Of a DNA stretch of 64,000 nt, positions 1 to 11,383 are shown one piece after another. The stretch spans positions 19,140,501 through 19,204,500 of the forward strand of contig NC_068970.1 in assembly GCF_016808095.1 (NCBI RefSeq), read 5' to 3'. Under the pieces are notes generated by a model. That model saw nothing but the letters and a program-made list of their open reading frames with translations. It made no database searches and was not told where the DNA came from. The translations under genes and the position numbers were made by a program. Each line of letters begins with the position of its first letter. Positions within the stretch are counted from its first letter, which is position 1. Origin of the DNA: Vigna angularis. Its lineage: Eukaryota > Streptophyta > Magnoliopsida > Fabales > Fabaceae.

Positions 1-1813
1 CATAAATCATATTTTAATAATTATTAAAATATAAAATTATACTAAATAATATTTAAATTTTAAATTAAATTAAATTATTGTTAGGATGATGCCGAGTGCT
101 TTTTATTAAAAAAGAGAAGAAAAAAAATTATATTTATTGAGATTAGAAATGAAATTTTTGAAAAAATGAGAGATGCATGATGAGATGTTAGAAAGTCAAA
201 AATAAAATTTTTAGAGGTGCAGATGAGATATTAGAAGTGTAAGGTAAACCACCCTTTTCAGAAGACTAATGCAAGTTGGTGTGGGGGCAGGAGAGATCAC
301 TTTATTACTCCTAATTCAATCAAACGTACTTTTTCACCTTTAATAACAAATAAGTATTTTACCTTGTTTTTTTGTTTTTGTTTTTGAACTTCAATAAATT
401 ATTTTTAAGATATAAAATTTATTTAATTCTTAATTTATTTTGATATAAATTTCTCCAGGTATATTCTACATAAAAAAATGGAAGTATTATAATGTAAGAT
501 AAAATTAACTTATAAACAAATTAAAAATATGCATTTAAGGAAAATAGTATAAAAATGTTTTATAAATTTTGAGACGAATTAATTTGTATTTTTACATAAA
601 TCCACTAGCCTTGATAAATTTTTAGAAAACCAAATGCAAGGTGGACCAAGATGGGAAAGATTGATAGCATTGTCACTTTTAATTGAATCAAAATTATTTT
701 AATTTTTTTAAAGATTAATAAGTTATTTAACTGATTTCTTATTTTAGTGGTGAACCACAATGAATTATTTCTGATAAAAATACTTTACTTAATTTTGATT
801 TTTTTAAAATAAATTTCTCTATAAATATGTACTTAAATTAAAATGTTAGTAGTATACTATACAAATATTTTTATAAGAAAAATATTAACTTCTAAACAAA
901 ATAAAAATATAAATTTGAGGAAAGTAGTATAAAAAGATTTTTATAAAAACCTATTAGTTTATAAGTCTTGGGTAAACCAATTGACCTAAACCCAATTTTA
1001 GAAGACCAAATGTAAGGTGAATTTAGAGAGGAGAAACCATTGTGGGACAGGAGAGTCCCTCCTAATTGAATCAAAGCTATTTTAACACATTTAATAAACA
1101 TAAGTATTTTATCTAATTTCTAATTTTTGTGGTGGTCCCTAATGAATTATTTCTGACATAAATACTTTATTTAATTTTTAACTATTTTTTCAGATAAATT
1201 TCTCTGTAAATATTGACATACATAAAAAATAGAAGTAGTATAATATAGAAATACTTTTATAAGATAACATTAACTCAAAAGTGAATTAAAAATATGCATT
1301 TGAAGAAAGTGATATAAAAAGGTTTTTATAAAATACCAAACCAACTAATTTGTAAGTATTATGTAAACTAGTTTATCTTGATTTATTTTCAGAGAACCAA
1401 ATGTTGGAGTGACCAAAACAGGAGAGATTGACTCTGTTTCCTCTCCTAATTGAATCAAATCCATTTCTAACACCTTTAATGACTAATAAGTAATTTAACT
1501 TATTTTTATTTTTTGTGATGGACTACAATGAATTATTCCTTATGTAAATAATTTATTTGATTTTGAATTTGTTTTGAGATAGATTTCTCTAAAGATATTA
1601 ATATAAAAAAATGGAAGTAGTATAATATACAAATATTTTTATGAGATGAAATTAAATTATAAATAAATTAAAATTATACATTTATAAAAATGCTTTTATA
1701 CTAATATATAAGTTTTATGTAAACCAACTAATGCAAATCCACTTTTAAATAACCAAATACAAGGTGTACTTGGACATGAGATCAATTGCATTGTCACTCC
1801 TAATTGAACAAAG

Positions 1814-1823
1814 TTATTTTAAT
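1814..1823. repeat. Target-site duplication, left copy
   Basis: The 10 bp 'ttattttaat' directly precedes the left inverted repeat. It is repeated exactly at 3050-3059 after the right inverted repeat. A 9-11 bp duplication is the hallmark of Mutator-like transposition. Confidence 0.92.
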
Positions 1824-3049
1824 GGTTTAATGTCTCAATAGATCCCTATTTTCGTCCAGAATTTCAAATAGGTCCCTTTATTTTTTGACGTCTCAATTGG
1901 GTCCTTATTTTTGTTAATTTGATGCAAATAAATCTTTTCCGTCAATTTCATCAAATGGCGTTAATGAGTGTGTGATGTGGCCTGGTGACACTGCATTTTT
2001 AATACACTGTGTCAATATTATAATTTTTGCTGAAATTAATTAAAGAAAGGGCAACGATGGAAAATGATATTATTCTTTTTGCTGGAACATCCATTTTCTC
2101 TGTAACTGGGAAATCAAGAGGAAGAAAGTGAAGACGAAGGTGATGGTAACGAATATGAAAACTCTTCTAATATTGCAGCTAAAGGCTATGGGTTATTACC
2201 TATATTACATATCAGGAATTCATTGTGCTTAATGAATCCTGTGGCTGCGATAAAAATGAAAAACCAGGTTTCCTTGCCTTCAGCCAGTGAGGTTGTGAAA
2301 TCTAATAAAACTTCTCATATTAGATCTTTTAGCCCAATTCCAGATGTAAAGAAGGTGAGAAAAATGGACCAATTTTTCACCCTTCAACCCTGAATCAGCA
2401 AGTTCAAGTGGTTTTTTTTGACATATTTACTTACAATCATGAATATTTTCTGCAGGCTTGGGATGCAATTCATAGGAACAAATCAAGCTCCAAGGCATCG
2501 TCACTTGACAAGCAAGATGGTAAAAAGAAATTGGCTAGTGAATCAAATAGATTTACCTATTCTGGTGAATTACTTCTAGGTAGACTCTCTCCCTTCCGTC
2601 GCTCAAGAGCAGCTACTACTGGTATATCTCCCTCTCGAAGACCTCAATCTCCCTTTTGCGGCGTCAAGTTGCTTGGTGATTCTAGAGAAGCTGAAAATTA
2701 CAAGTTTGACAAGGTTAAATTCCACAGTTGTGTGCTTGGAAATGTTCAAGATGTGCAGTCCCTGGGAAACAAACGACGAATTTACCATCTTCAAATGTAA
2801 GTTCTTTGGATAACAAACGGAGGGTAGATACCATGGTTGCAGACTTAGGAGAAGAAGGTAGACACGTGTATTAAAAATGCAGTGTCACCAGGTCACGTCA
2901 CACAATCATTAACGTCGTTTGATGAAATTGACGGAAATAACTTATTTGCATCAAATTAACAAAAGTAAGGATCCAATTGAGACGTCAAAAAATAAAGAGA
3001 CCTATTTAAAATTCTGGACGAAAATAGGAATCTATTAAGACATTAAACC
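1824..3049 (+). mobile_element. Pack-MULE (non-autonomous Mutator-like element) with captured gene fragment
   Basis: The element is 1226 bp with terminal inverted repeats of about 184 bp: 1824-2007 and 2866-3049. The left end reads 'ggtttaatgtctcaatagat' and the right end is its near-perfect reverse complement. The flanking 10-bp direct repeats are exact. The interior encodes no transposase. It holds a gene fragment of roughly 2100-2860 with an apparent intron. The element sits inside a unit of the satellite array, so it arrived after the array formed. Long inverted repeats, the duplication size and a gene-derived interior together define a Pack-MULE. Confidence 0.92.
2115..2800 (+). pseudogene. 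Captured gene fragment inside the Pack-MULE (family uncertain, possibly DUF688-like)
   Basis: Two exon-like segments read in one frame across a plausible intron. Segment one, about 2115-2355, encodes an acidic start, then a stretch with YGLLPILHIRNSLCLMNP and SHIRSFSPIPDVKK. A GTGAGA donor follows at about 2356 and a TTTCTGCAG acceptor ends at 2456. Segment two encodes AWDAIHRNKSSS, then FTYSGELLLGRLSPFRRSRA and a basic Ser/Arg-rich region. It ends at a stop at 2800. There is no convincing start codon of its own, and the fragment is bounded by the inverted repeats. I believe the sequence resembles a plant protein of unknown function (DUF688), but this is from memory and unverified. Confidence 0.6.
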
Positions 3050-3900
3050 TTATTTTAATACTTTAATGATTAATAAGTAATTTATTCCACTTCTGATTTT
3101 TTGGTGGACCACAGTAAAGTATTTCTTACACAAATAATTTATTTTGAAATAAATTTTTCTTTAGATGTTTACATAAAATGGAAGTAATATAATATATAAA
3201 TATTTTTATATGATAAAATTAACTTATAAACAAATTAAAAAGTATGTTAATAATTTTTTTAATATGGATTACTGTTTCATTGATTCATATTTGAAATTCA
3301 TCAAACATAAATTATAACATAAGTTATAAAAAGTTATTAAAAAAAATTGTTAAAAAGTTTATTTAAAAAAAATATCTTTTTAATTTTTTTCCAATTATTT
3401 TATAATAGTCTATACGATATTGAAAAATAATTATTAAAAAATTATCAAGAGAAGTTGTTAACATGTTGTACTCCTTACATATTTGAATAAAGTAGTATAA
3501 AATGACTTTTATATCATCATAACTATTAATCTGTAAGTGTTATGGGAATCAGCTAGATCTGACAACTTTTAAAAAGAACAAATGCAGAGTGGACCAGGAT
3601 GCTGTGACCAAGGGCATTGACACTCCTAATTAAATCAAAACTATTTTAACCTTTAATGAGTAATAACTAATTTACTTTACTTCAAATTTCGTGGTGGACC
3701 ACAATAAATTATTTCTGACAAATAATTTATTTAATTTTAAATTCTTTTGGGATAATTTTTTCTATAAATTTTTACTTAAATAAAAAGTAGAAGTAGTATA
3801 ATATACAAATATTTTTGTAAGATCAAAACTAAATGGTAAACAAATTAAAGATATAGATTTGAAGGGAGTAGTGTAAAAAGATTTTTATAAACTAACGTAT

Positions 3901-5744
3901 GAAACTAATTTTAATTTATTTATTTTTAATTTTGATTATTTAATAATTACTTGGGAATACTTTATTTAAACACTCACACTATATTTACAGTGAATCACCA
4001 TAATAATATCTGCTTCTATTATAGTCTCATCCTCATCCACACGTTTAAAGCGTAAACTTCTATAAGAAAAATGTCATGTTGTAGCATAACACATCAAATC
4101 GTATTAGAAATTAGAAATTGCAAATTAAAAATAATAACATCCGAAAAATACACTTAAACGAATAATTTTAAATTTTAAGCCATTTCATTTTTTTCTCTCA
4201 GTTCATTGGATTTAGACTTTATTAAAAAATTGATGGAGGTGGAAGTCCCATATGGGTGAGAGTCCTAGCAAGGCCTCCAACTTTTATTACATAAGGGAGT
4301 TTGATGGAAATTTCTAAACCATTTTAATCTCTTTTATGTTATTCTTGTTTTTTTAGATATATAATTTAAGAAAGAAAAAAACAATATCTCTCTTAGAATA
4401 TTCTCTTTGAAAGTATAATTTTATTAACTTGTAAAGTTTTCTTTTCATCCATTTTTAGTTGGGCTTTTCTATTTTTATATCTTAACTAGTTGAGCTTTTT
4501 TTTTTTTCTGCATTAATATTTGAACTTTTGTTTCTCCTTTCCAGTGTAAATAAATTCACCGAATCCAAACAACTGAGTCGAATCCAAACAAGTTGTTTGT
4601 ACTCTGAAATTCGAGAATGAATCCCGAGTAGTCTTTATCCAACCGATTCCACTGCAAAAATCGGTATATAACCGTTATACCGAACGGAACAGAAGCTAAA
4701 TGTACTCCCACAATACAAACATGCTTGAAGTAGTAAAAACGATATTCACTGTATTTGCTGGCCTTGTTATATCATACAAACATAATGATATGTAAATTTT
4801 TTATCAAAAAAAGCATATTCTATTTCAATAAATTCAGTTTTGTGAATTATGATAATGATTTTCCCTGTTTTAATCAGTAGCAAAATCTCATTTTTTTCTC
4901 TAATTATCAATTTCGTAGTTACTTTTATACACTTTTAAGAACATAAATTTCTCATTTAAGGAAGAAAATCATACACATGCTGCTGAGTTGGGGAATATGC
5001 ACTTTATTTGAGAAAATTGACGTGAGTATGCTGCTGCAGATTGTCTTGTTTTAATACAAACAAATGCAGAGAAAACTTGTCAGGTAAAATTGCGCAGACC
5101 CAGGTCAGATTCTGTATCAAACTTTTGAAACAAATACAAATACTATAATAGCACATAGTTTGAGTGTTTCCTTCCATCCATCCCTGAAGCACGTGTATGG
5201 CCAAATGTCACCTGAACTAGGTGCATGTTTAGGAGTAGAAACATTATTATATATATAATTAGTGTATAAAGTGCATTAATTTTATGCATTAATAACATCT
5301 AACTATACATTAGTTAAATATTAACCAGAATCATGTTGTTTAGAAGCACATACTTTTTTATTCCAGAGATGAACCCTATACCACTGTCTAGAAAACCAGA
5401 AAAGAAAAAATGAATGATAAAACGAGATGAAAAACGAAAAAAAAACCATTGTTTTGAAATTTTACACTGATTTTCATGCAAATAAGTTGGCATCCTTTAC
5501 ATACATATGCTTTGGCATTTGTACTTTGTGGAGACTGCTCCAAACAATATTTGTAATGCCTTATCAATAGGACAAGAATTGATACAGGCATCTTCTTCGC
5601 ATCCTTATCTTTCCCCACACACGTCCATTTCTGGTCCATTTACCTGAGCCCCCTCGAAGAGAGAGGGAAGAAAAGAAAATATTCCTGAGTGACACCATGG
5701 ACAGACCTAGAAGAGCAACATGCAGAAGTTTGTGAATACAGGTG
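3901..5744. other. Intergenic region upstream of the MATE gene
   Basis: This is AT-rich sequence with no convincing coding frame. The last few hundred bases are presumably the MATE gene's promoter. Short open frames on the minus strand at 5004-5204 and 5388-5639 lack recognisable protein features. Confidence 0.5.
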
Positions 5745-5752
5745 TATAAAAA
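5745..5752 (+). promoter_or_regulatory. Putative TATA box of the MATE gene
   Basis: 'tataaaaa' lies 67 bp before the first in-frame ATG at 5812. Transcription would start near 5775. The leader then holds a three-codon upstream ORF (ATG at 5776, stop at 5785-5787). Confidence 0.5.
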
Positions 5753-5811
5753 GCGAGACTCATCTTCTATATAACATGCATTCTTGATTGAAAAGAAGTA
5801 CTAGATTCAAA

Positions 5812-7599
5812 ATGATTTTCTCTCTCAGACCCATTTACGAGAAAGTAATGTTTTTCTTTCGACAGATCTCTTCAAAGCAAAGAGCTAGCACCATGACTGA
5901 GAGTCATCCAGGTTCTAGTCCTCTTTTGTCAAATTACTCTGATGGCGGAGAAAATAAGGTCAATGGGTTGAATGATAGTGATACTGTCAGTGAGAGGAGC
6001 GGATCTGCTAGGATTCCACAGGTTAGTTGTTTAACCTTGAATTTTGTTTATATGTTTTGCATGCAAATAATGAAACTGATAGTGGGAGGAGCGGATCCTC
6101 TATGATTTCAGATTTAGGTGTTTAACCTTGAATATTGCTTATGTGTTCTTCTTTGTAGTGCATCTGCATGCAAATAATGTTTTCTTCTTTCGCAGGTGGT
6201 GGAGGAAATAAAAGACTTGTATGCCATTGCCATCCCAACAATCGCCACTGGGCTTCTAACCTATGGAAAGTCTGCAATATCCATGCATTTCTTGGGGAAG
6301 CTAGGTAAAAATACATTAGCTGGTGGAAGCCTAGCCATTGGCATGGCCAACATCACGGGTTATTCTGTGATTTCTGGCCTTGCAACAGGTATGGAAGGTA
6401 TATCCTCTCAAGCTTGTGGGGCCCGAAAATGGAACCTTGTTGGGGAAACCCTCCAATGCACCATCAGCATTCTGATCATCACATGCATACCCATTTCAGC
6501 CTTATGGCTCAACTTTGAATCCCTCCTTCTGTTATTCGGCCAAGATCCCACCATCTCATCCATTGCGGCCACCTATCTTGCATACTCTATCCCTGACCTA
6601 CTTTGTCAGTCCCTAATCAGCCCTCTGAAAATTTTCTTGAGAACCCAAGGTGTGACCCTCCCTCTCATGTTCACTGCAACTTTTACTCTAATGCTGCATG
6701 CATTTATGAGTTATGTGGTGATTCAAAATTTTGGTTTGGGAATTCAAGGGATTTCCTTGGTTGGAGCCTTCACCAATCTAAGCTTTATAATTGTCCTTTT
6801 GCTTTACATATGGTTCTCTGGGGTTTGTTCTCAATCTTGGCAGGGTTGGTCATGGCAGTGCTTTAATCACTGGAAGCCTATTCTTGGTCAAGGAGCCCCA
6901 AGTTGTTTATCCGTTTGTTTGGAGTGGTGGTGGTATGAGTTATTGGTACTCTTTTCAGGGCTCCTAGAGAATGCTGCAGATAATGTATCCACCTATGGAA
7001 TAATAATCCAGGCCACTTCATTTATGTATAATTTTCCTTATGCATTAGGTTTGGCTGTTTCAACAAAAGTAGGGAATGAACTCGGTGCCAATAGGCCTAA
7101 CAAGGCCAAGGCATCATCCTACACTGCTTTGCTATGTTCTTGTTTCACAGCCATTGTGGCTATGTTGGTGATGGTGTCTGCGAGCAATGTCTGGGGACTA
7201 ATCTTTACCGACGATGAAGCTGTTCTGTCTCTGCTCTCAACAACATTGCCCATTGTGGGTCTGTGTGAGCTTGGGAACTGTCCTCAGACTACAATTTGTG
7301 GGATGCTAAGTGGGAGTGCTAGGCCTGCTTTGGGTGCCAAAATAAACTTTCTATCATTTTATGGTGTGGGCTTGCCTGTGGGTCTTTTCCTGTGCTTCGG
7401 CTTTCATTTGGGCTTGTTGGGCCTCTTTCTGGGCCTTCTGTCGGCTCAGATAGTGTGTGCTATTGCTATGGTGATTGCATTGACACGAACTGATTGGAAG
7501 GAGCAAGCAAATAGGGCGAAGAAGTTAACAGGTGGAATGGGAGAGATCAATGGAGAAAACAATGAAGATGTTGAAGCAGCTGCTTCTGAGTGTTTCTAA
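5812..7599 (+). CDS. DTX: MATE family efflux transporter (DETOXIFICATION type)
   Basis: Exons are 5812-6021 and 6196-7599, with a GT-AG intron in phase 0, giving 537 residues. Family members are 12-span membrane antiporters that export organic cations, metabolites or hormones in exchange for protons or sodium. Seen here: two similar halves of about six hydrophobic segments, the VLEWWWYE-like block (SVCLEWWWYELLVLFSGLL), VSTKVGNELGANRPNKAK, and the late GLCELGNCPQTTICGMLSG region. These fit the plant clade containing DTX48-DTX51; the exact orthologue is not determined. The N-terminal tail has a short Ser/Asp-rich stretch. The start could instead be 5893, which has a good 'caccATG' context, gives 510 residues, and looks more like family N termini. 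The exon 1/intron border is duplicated within the intron (see the repeat at 5982-6179). A polyadenylation signal follows at 7797. Confidence 0.93.
5982..6179 (+). repeat. Tandem duplication of the MATE exon 1/intron junction
   Basis: Copy one (5982-6072) spans the last 40 bases of exon 1 and the splice donor. Copy two (6075-6179) lies wholly in the intron. Both share 'gaggagcggatc', 'tgtttaaccttgaat' and 'gcatgcaaataatg' in order. In copy two, the donor region 'ccacaggttagt' has become 'ttcagatttagg', so it is no longer a clean GT donor. Confidence 0.8.
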
Positions 7600-7796
7600 A
7601 ACAACCTTTGGTGGTGATGTTTTAGTTAATAATGATGTTTTTCCTGTGTGTTTCTAGTACTGTTTGAGTGTTTCCTCTGTTTTATGTCCAATGTTGTGTT
7701 ATGTGGACAACTTTGTTTCAATTAAGTTCAGGTCTTTCTGTTTGTGTCTAAGTAGTCTCTTCCAATGAGATTACTCTGTCAACCTTTGAAATTTTC

Positions 7797-7802
7797 AATA
7801 AA
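7797..7802 (+). terminator. Polyadenylation signal of the MATE gene
   Basis: AATAAA lies 198 bp after the stop codon, following a T-rich and GT-rich stretch. The exact cleavage site cannot be seen. Confidence 0.5.
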
Positions 7803-9396
7803 AGTGCGTACTTTAGTTTCATATATCCACTGGACTTCCTTCAAGGCCCAACAAAAGCAGATTTTTCCTTTTGGACTTGTGAATTAAAAAAAAAACAGGA
7901 AAAGATTCTTAGACATAACTTATTTTACACTTTTTTTCTTCATTAACTGTTCTGGGGAAGACAGAGATAACAAGGACAACCAATATACACTGAATAATTG
8001 TATTTTAATATAATATAATTTATTTTTTCAGTGATATAAATAAAATATATTTATGTCTATACCAATTAGTAATATAAAGTTGAATACATGTACAAGTGTT
8101 ACATATGAAATTTAATTTCAATTTCATTTTGCTATATTGAATGAAAAAATATCATATTTAATAAATATAATATTTAATATTATCTTTATTGTTTTATTAT
8201 GTATTGAATTTTTAAAAACAATTAAATCTTATAAATATAATATATTTTATAAATTTAATAGGTATTTTATTGGAAAAAATTAAATATCTTAATTAAGTAT
8301 TGAATATTATTCGAGAATGAACTTTGCTTATAATGTATTGACTGATTAAATTATTTATTTAATATAATAAGCAAGTAACTTAAATGGTATTATTAAATAT
8401 TATAGTTATCATGTAATAGATATATATCTATCTATTACAATTTATTATGAACAAATAATTATTATATATATATATATATATATATATCAAAACATATATT
8501 ACATTTTGATTATTAAAATATTGACTTAAAAAACATGTTTCAAAATAAAAGTCAAATATACCATCATAATATTCCTAACTGATATGTTAATACATTATCC
8601 CTTATTTTGAAATGTAATAATTTCACCATGTATTATATTTTATAGCACGATATTTACTTATAATCAGTTATTTATTAAATATAATATATCTAGAAATAAT
8701 AGTTGAGGTCCTGACATTGTCAAACTTGTATTGTATTCTCATCTAATTAGTTCATAACTTTTCTTATAATTATCTTGAAACTTAACCCCAAATGATAATT
8801 TTCTAAAAAAAAATTAATTGTGATATTTTTTTAAATAATATTTTTTTTCCAATTATATTATTAATTTAATTAACATGAAGATAGAAAAATTAGTTATATT
8901 AAAAGAAAAAGAACATATTATGACACACAAATACATATATTAAAATAAGAAGACTAAAAAGGTATAATAGGTAATTAATTTAAAACTACTTTAAAAAATT
9001 GTATATTATATTTACAGGAGTTAAAGTTTAAGATTGAAATATTTGTAAAGATTCAAACTAACAAACAGATTCAATTATTCTTGTCATAACTTAATTATTA
9101 ACAAAAGAACGTTACACGATTTGACAAAAATAACTAATAATATCCTTTTGTTCACAATTAATTATATATTCTATTGTCAAGAGTTGTATATATTTTCTAC
9201 AAACCAAGAATATAAGAGAAACCACATTAAACATAATATTATGAAAAAAAATCTAAATAAATAAATAAAGTTAAAAGACTAAGTTGTTTATAATGTTCGC
9301 TATGAATTAAAACCAAAGTAAATAACTTCTTATTACAAAACTTTCTCTTAGGAGAATCTTTAGATTGTAGAAGCTTACAAAAAAAGAGTATCGATC
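7803..9396. other. AT-rich intergenic spacer
   Basis: Very AT-rich sequence with no open frame of note. It includes a short (TA)n microsatellite at about 8463-8488. Nothing else is recognised. Confidence 0.5.
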
Positions 9397-9523
9397 TCAT
9401 CTTCTTTTAAAAGTAAAATCATTCTTCAACCAGTCTCTGAAAGCACTTTTCCCAAGTCCTGTACCTCTAGCATGCTTTAAAACATTGATGATTCCTAAAA
9501 ACTCAGCAGAAGTATGCATTCCC
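9397..9523 (-). pseudogene. Orphan 3' exon relic of an unidentified gene
   Basis: The minus strand reads MHTSAEFLGIINVLKHARG, then TGLGKSAFRDWLKND, ending with a stop at 9397-9399. The composition is protein-like and stands out from the surrounding AT-rich DNA. No further exon is visible on either side, so this looks like a leftover terminal exon or a captured piece. I do not recognise the family. Confidence 0.4.
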
Positions 9524-11280
9524 AAAAACAATTAAAAAACTAATAATACATTTACCTCAACTTCCTCTAAAAATATAAATATACTTTAATTTTTAAGTGT
9601 ACCATTAATATTATTAAAAAAATTTAGCACAATAAAAAATCAAAGACATTATTACGCTTTTTAAATTTATTTTTAACCATACATTCTAACTCTTTAATTT
9701 AAAAAATAAAAAATAAAAACTATTAAATATTAAAATATGTCATGATATCTCATTCTCAAAATCATCAAAGTATCACAGTAATGACAACTATATGTGACAA
9801 AATATCATCATTTAGTTTAGCACCTTATGTTATATTTTTTATACTACAAAATATTTCTTAAATAATGATCAATTTTAATGACAAAAGGTAATTAGTCAAT
9901 ATTGTAACTAAATACTAATTTATAAACTAAAAATTATTAGCAATTAAAACTTTTATAACTAAAATTGGTCTTTAATTAATTAGAGATAAATTTAAAGACC
10001 AAAAATTTTCAGTTAAAATTTTGGTAATTAATGTTATTGATTAGAGACTAATTTATAATAAAAATTAATTTAGTTACTAATTTAAAAAATAATTATATTT
10101 TTTTATTTATAATATAAATTATTTTAGTTACCAATAATTTTTAATTTATAAATTGATATGTAAATTTGTTATTGTAGTGACTAATTATTTTTTGTTGTTA
10201 AAATTGATTATTATCTAATATTTTTTTGTACTGTTGTATAGTGATTATTTTTTAATTCAGTGAGTCATGCATATTTTTTATTATTGAATAATCGATATTT
10301 TTTGTATAAAAAAGGTTAAACACTTGGTATTATTTCAACATATTTGTTTCCCAGACAACAAATTTTCTAGTTATTAACCCATTAAATAACATGGAAACCT
10401 TACTAATTTATGAAATAGTGAATTCTTTTAAGAAAAAGAAAATCCAAAAGTTTAATTTACTGGTTTAAATTTAGCGAGAAAATTTGAGATTTTTTCTATG
10501 AAAGCAAACATATTATGGGTATAAAAACTATTATAGCTAACCTAAATCTAATAAATATAGCATAAAATGATATAATTATTTAAGTTTTACTATCTAAATA
10601 AAATATTTTTTTAAATATATTATTAGTAACTCTAATTATTCTTTTAAAATAATTAAATTTTTATTAACATTTTCATTACTTCTATTTATTTTTTAAGAGT
10701 TGTATGTGTTTTTTCTTTTGTTCTGGACAAATTATTTTATTTAAACAAATTGATTTGATAAATATAAATCAAATTTAGGTTTTATTTATTTCTAAAAATT
10801 AAATTTTTTATTTCATAATTCAAAGTAACGTTAAATTATTTCTTTTTATAATTTTCATTATGTGTAATATTTACAAAGAATCATGTAATACAATATTAGC
10901 TGTTTGAATTTATAATACTAAACATGATTTAATTTAATTACATAAAATATTTTAAATATAAACCAATAAATACTAAAAATAATAATAATTAATTTCTTTT
11001 ATTAAATTAAAATAAATAATAATTAATTAGAGGAAATTAAAGAGAATAGAAAATATCATAAATATAAACAATGGTTATTAAAATCATTATATATGAGTAA
11101 TTCTAAGATCAAAACTAGTTCAACCACTTAAAAGCTTTTAAAGTAAAATATTTTTTTTACTAAATAATTTTATAATAAACTTATAAATTAATCAAATAAA
11201 GTATTAGCTAGATTATTAAGTTACTAGAAATAATTTATACTATACAAATATAACAATGGATCATACAAATAGACTCGTCA
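9524..11280. other. AT-rich spacer with a possible degenerate CACTA-type MITE
   Basis: No coding sequence is seen. Between about 9843 and 10179 the sequence runs from 'actacaaaatatt' to 'ttattgtagtg'. Repeated motifs like 'aattagtcaat' and 'ttagttaccaat' lie near the ends, which resembles the ends and subterminal repeats of CACTA elements. The ends are degenerate, so the call is weak. Confidence 0.3.
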
Positions 11281-11383
11281 ATTTGGCCCCGTTACATAGT
11301 TTGGTCCTGACCTACGTAGGTTAGAGCCAGAAAAATCCGTAGGACAAAAAAGTCCCCCTATAGAAAAAGTCTGAGAGTTACTC

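Larger units (their letters stand above)
250..3900 (+). repeat. Satellite-like tandem array, unit about 380 bp (interrupted)
   Basis: Diverged copies of one AT-rich unit recur. The anchor 'gtggaccacaatgaattatt' and its variants lie near 395, 760, 1145, 1528, 3117 and 3703. Each copy also has 'agtagtataatatacaaata', a 'ttataaacaaattaaaaata' stretch and 'cctaattgaatcaaa'. Spacing is about 365-385 bp once the inserted element at 1824-3049 is removed. The last unit is longer because of an AT-rich insert near 3250-3480. No coding potential is seen. A related array in reverse orientation lies at 22625-23740. Confidence 0.8.

Noticed and set aside
6603..6866. Open frame within the MATE exon
   Set aside because: An out-of-frame shadow of the MATE coding sequence.
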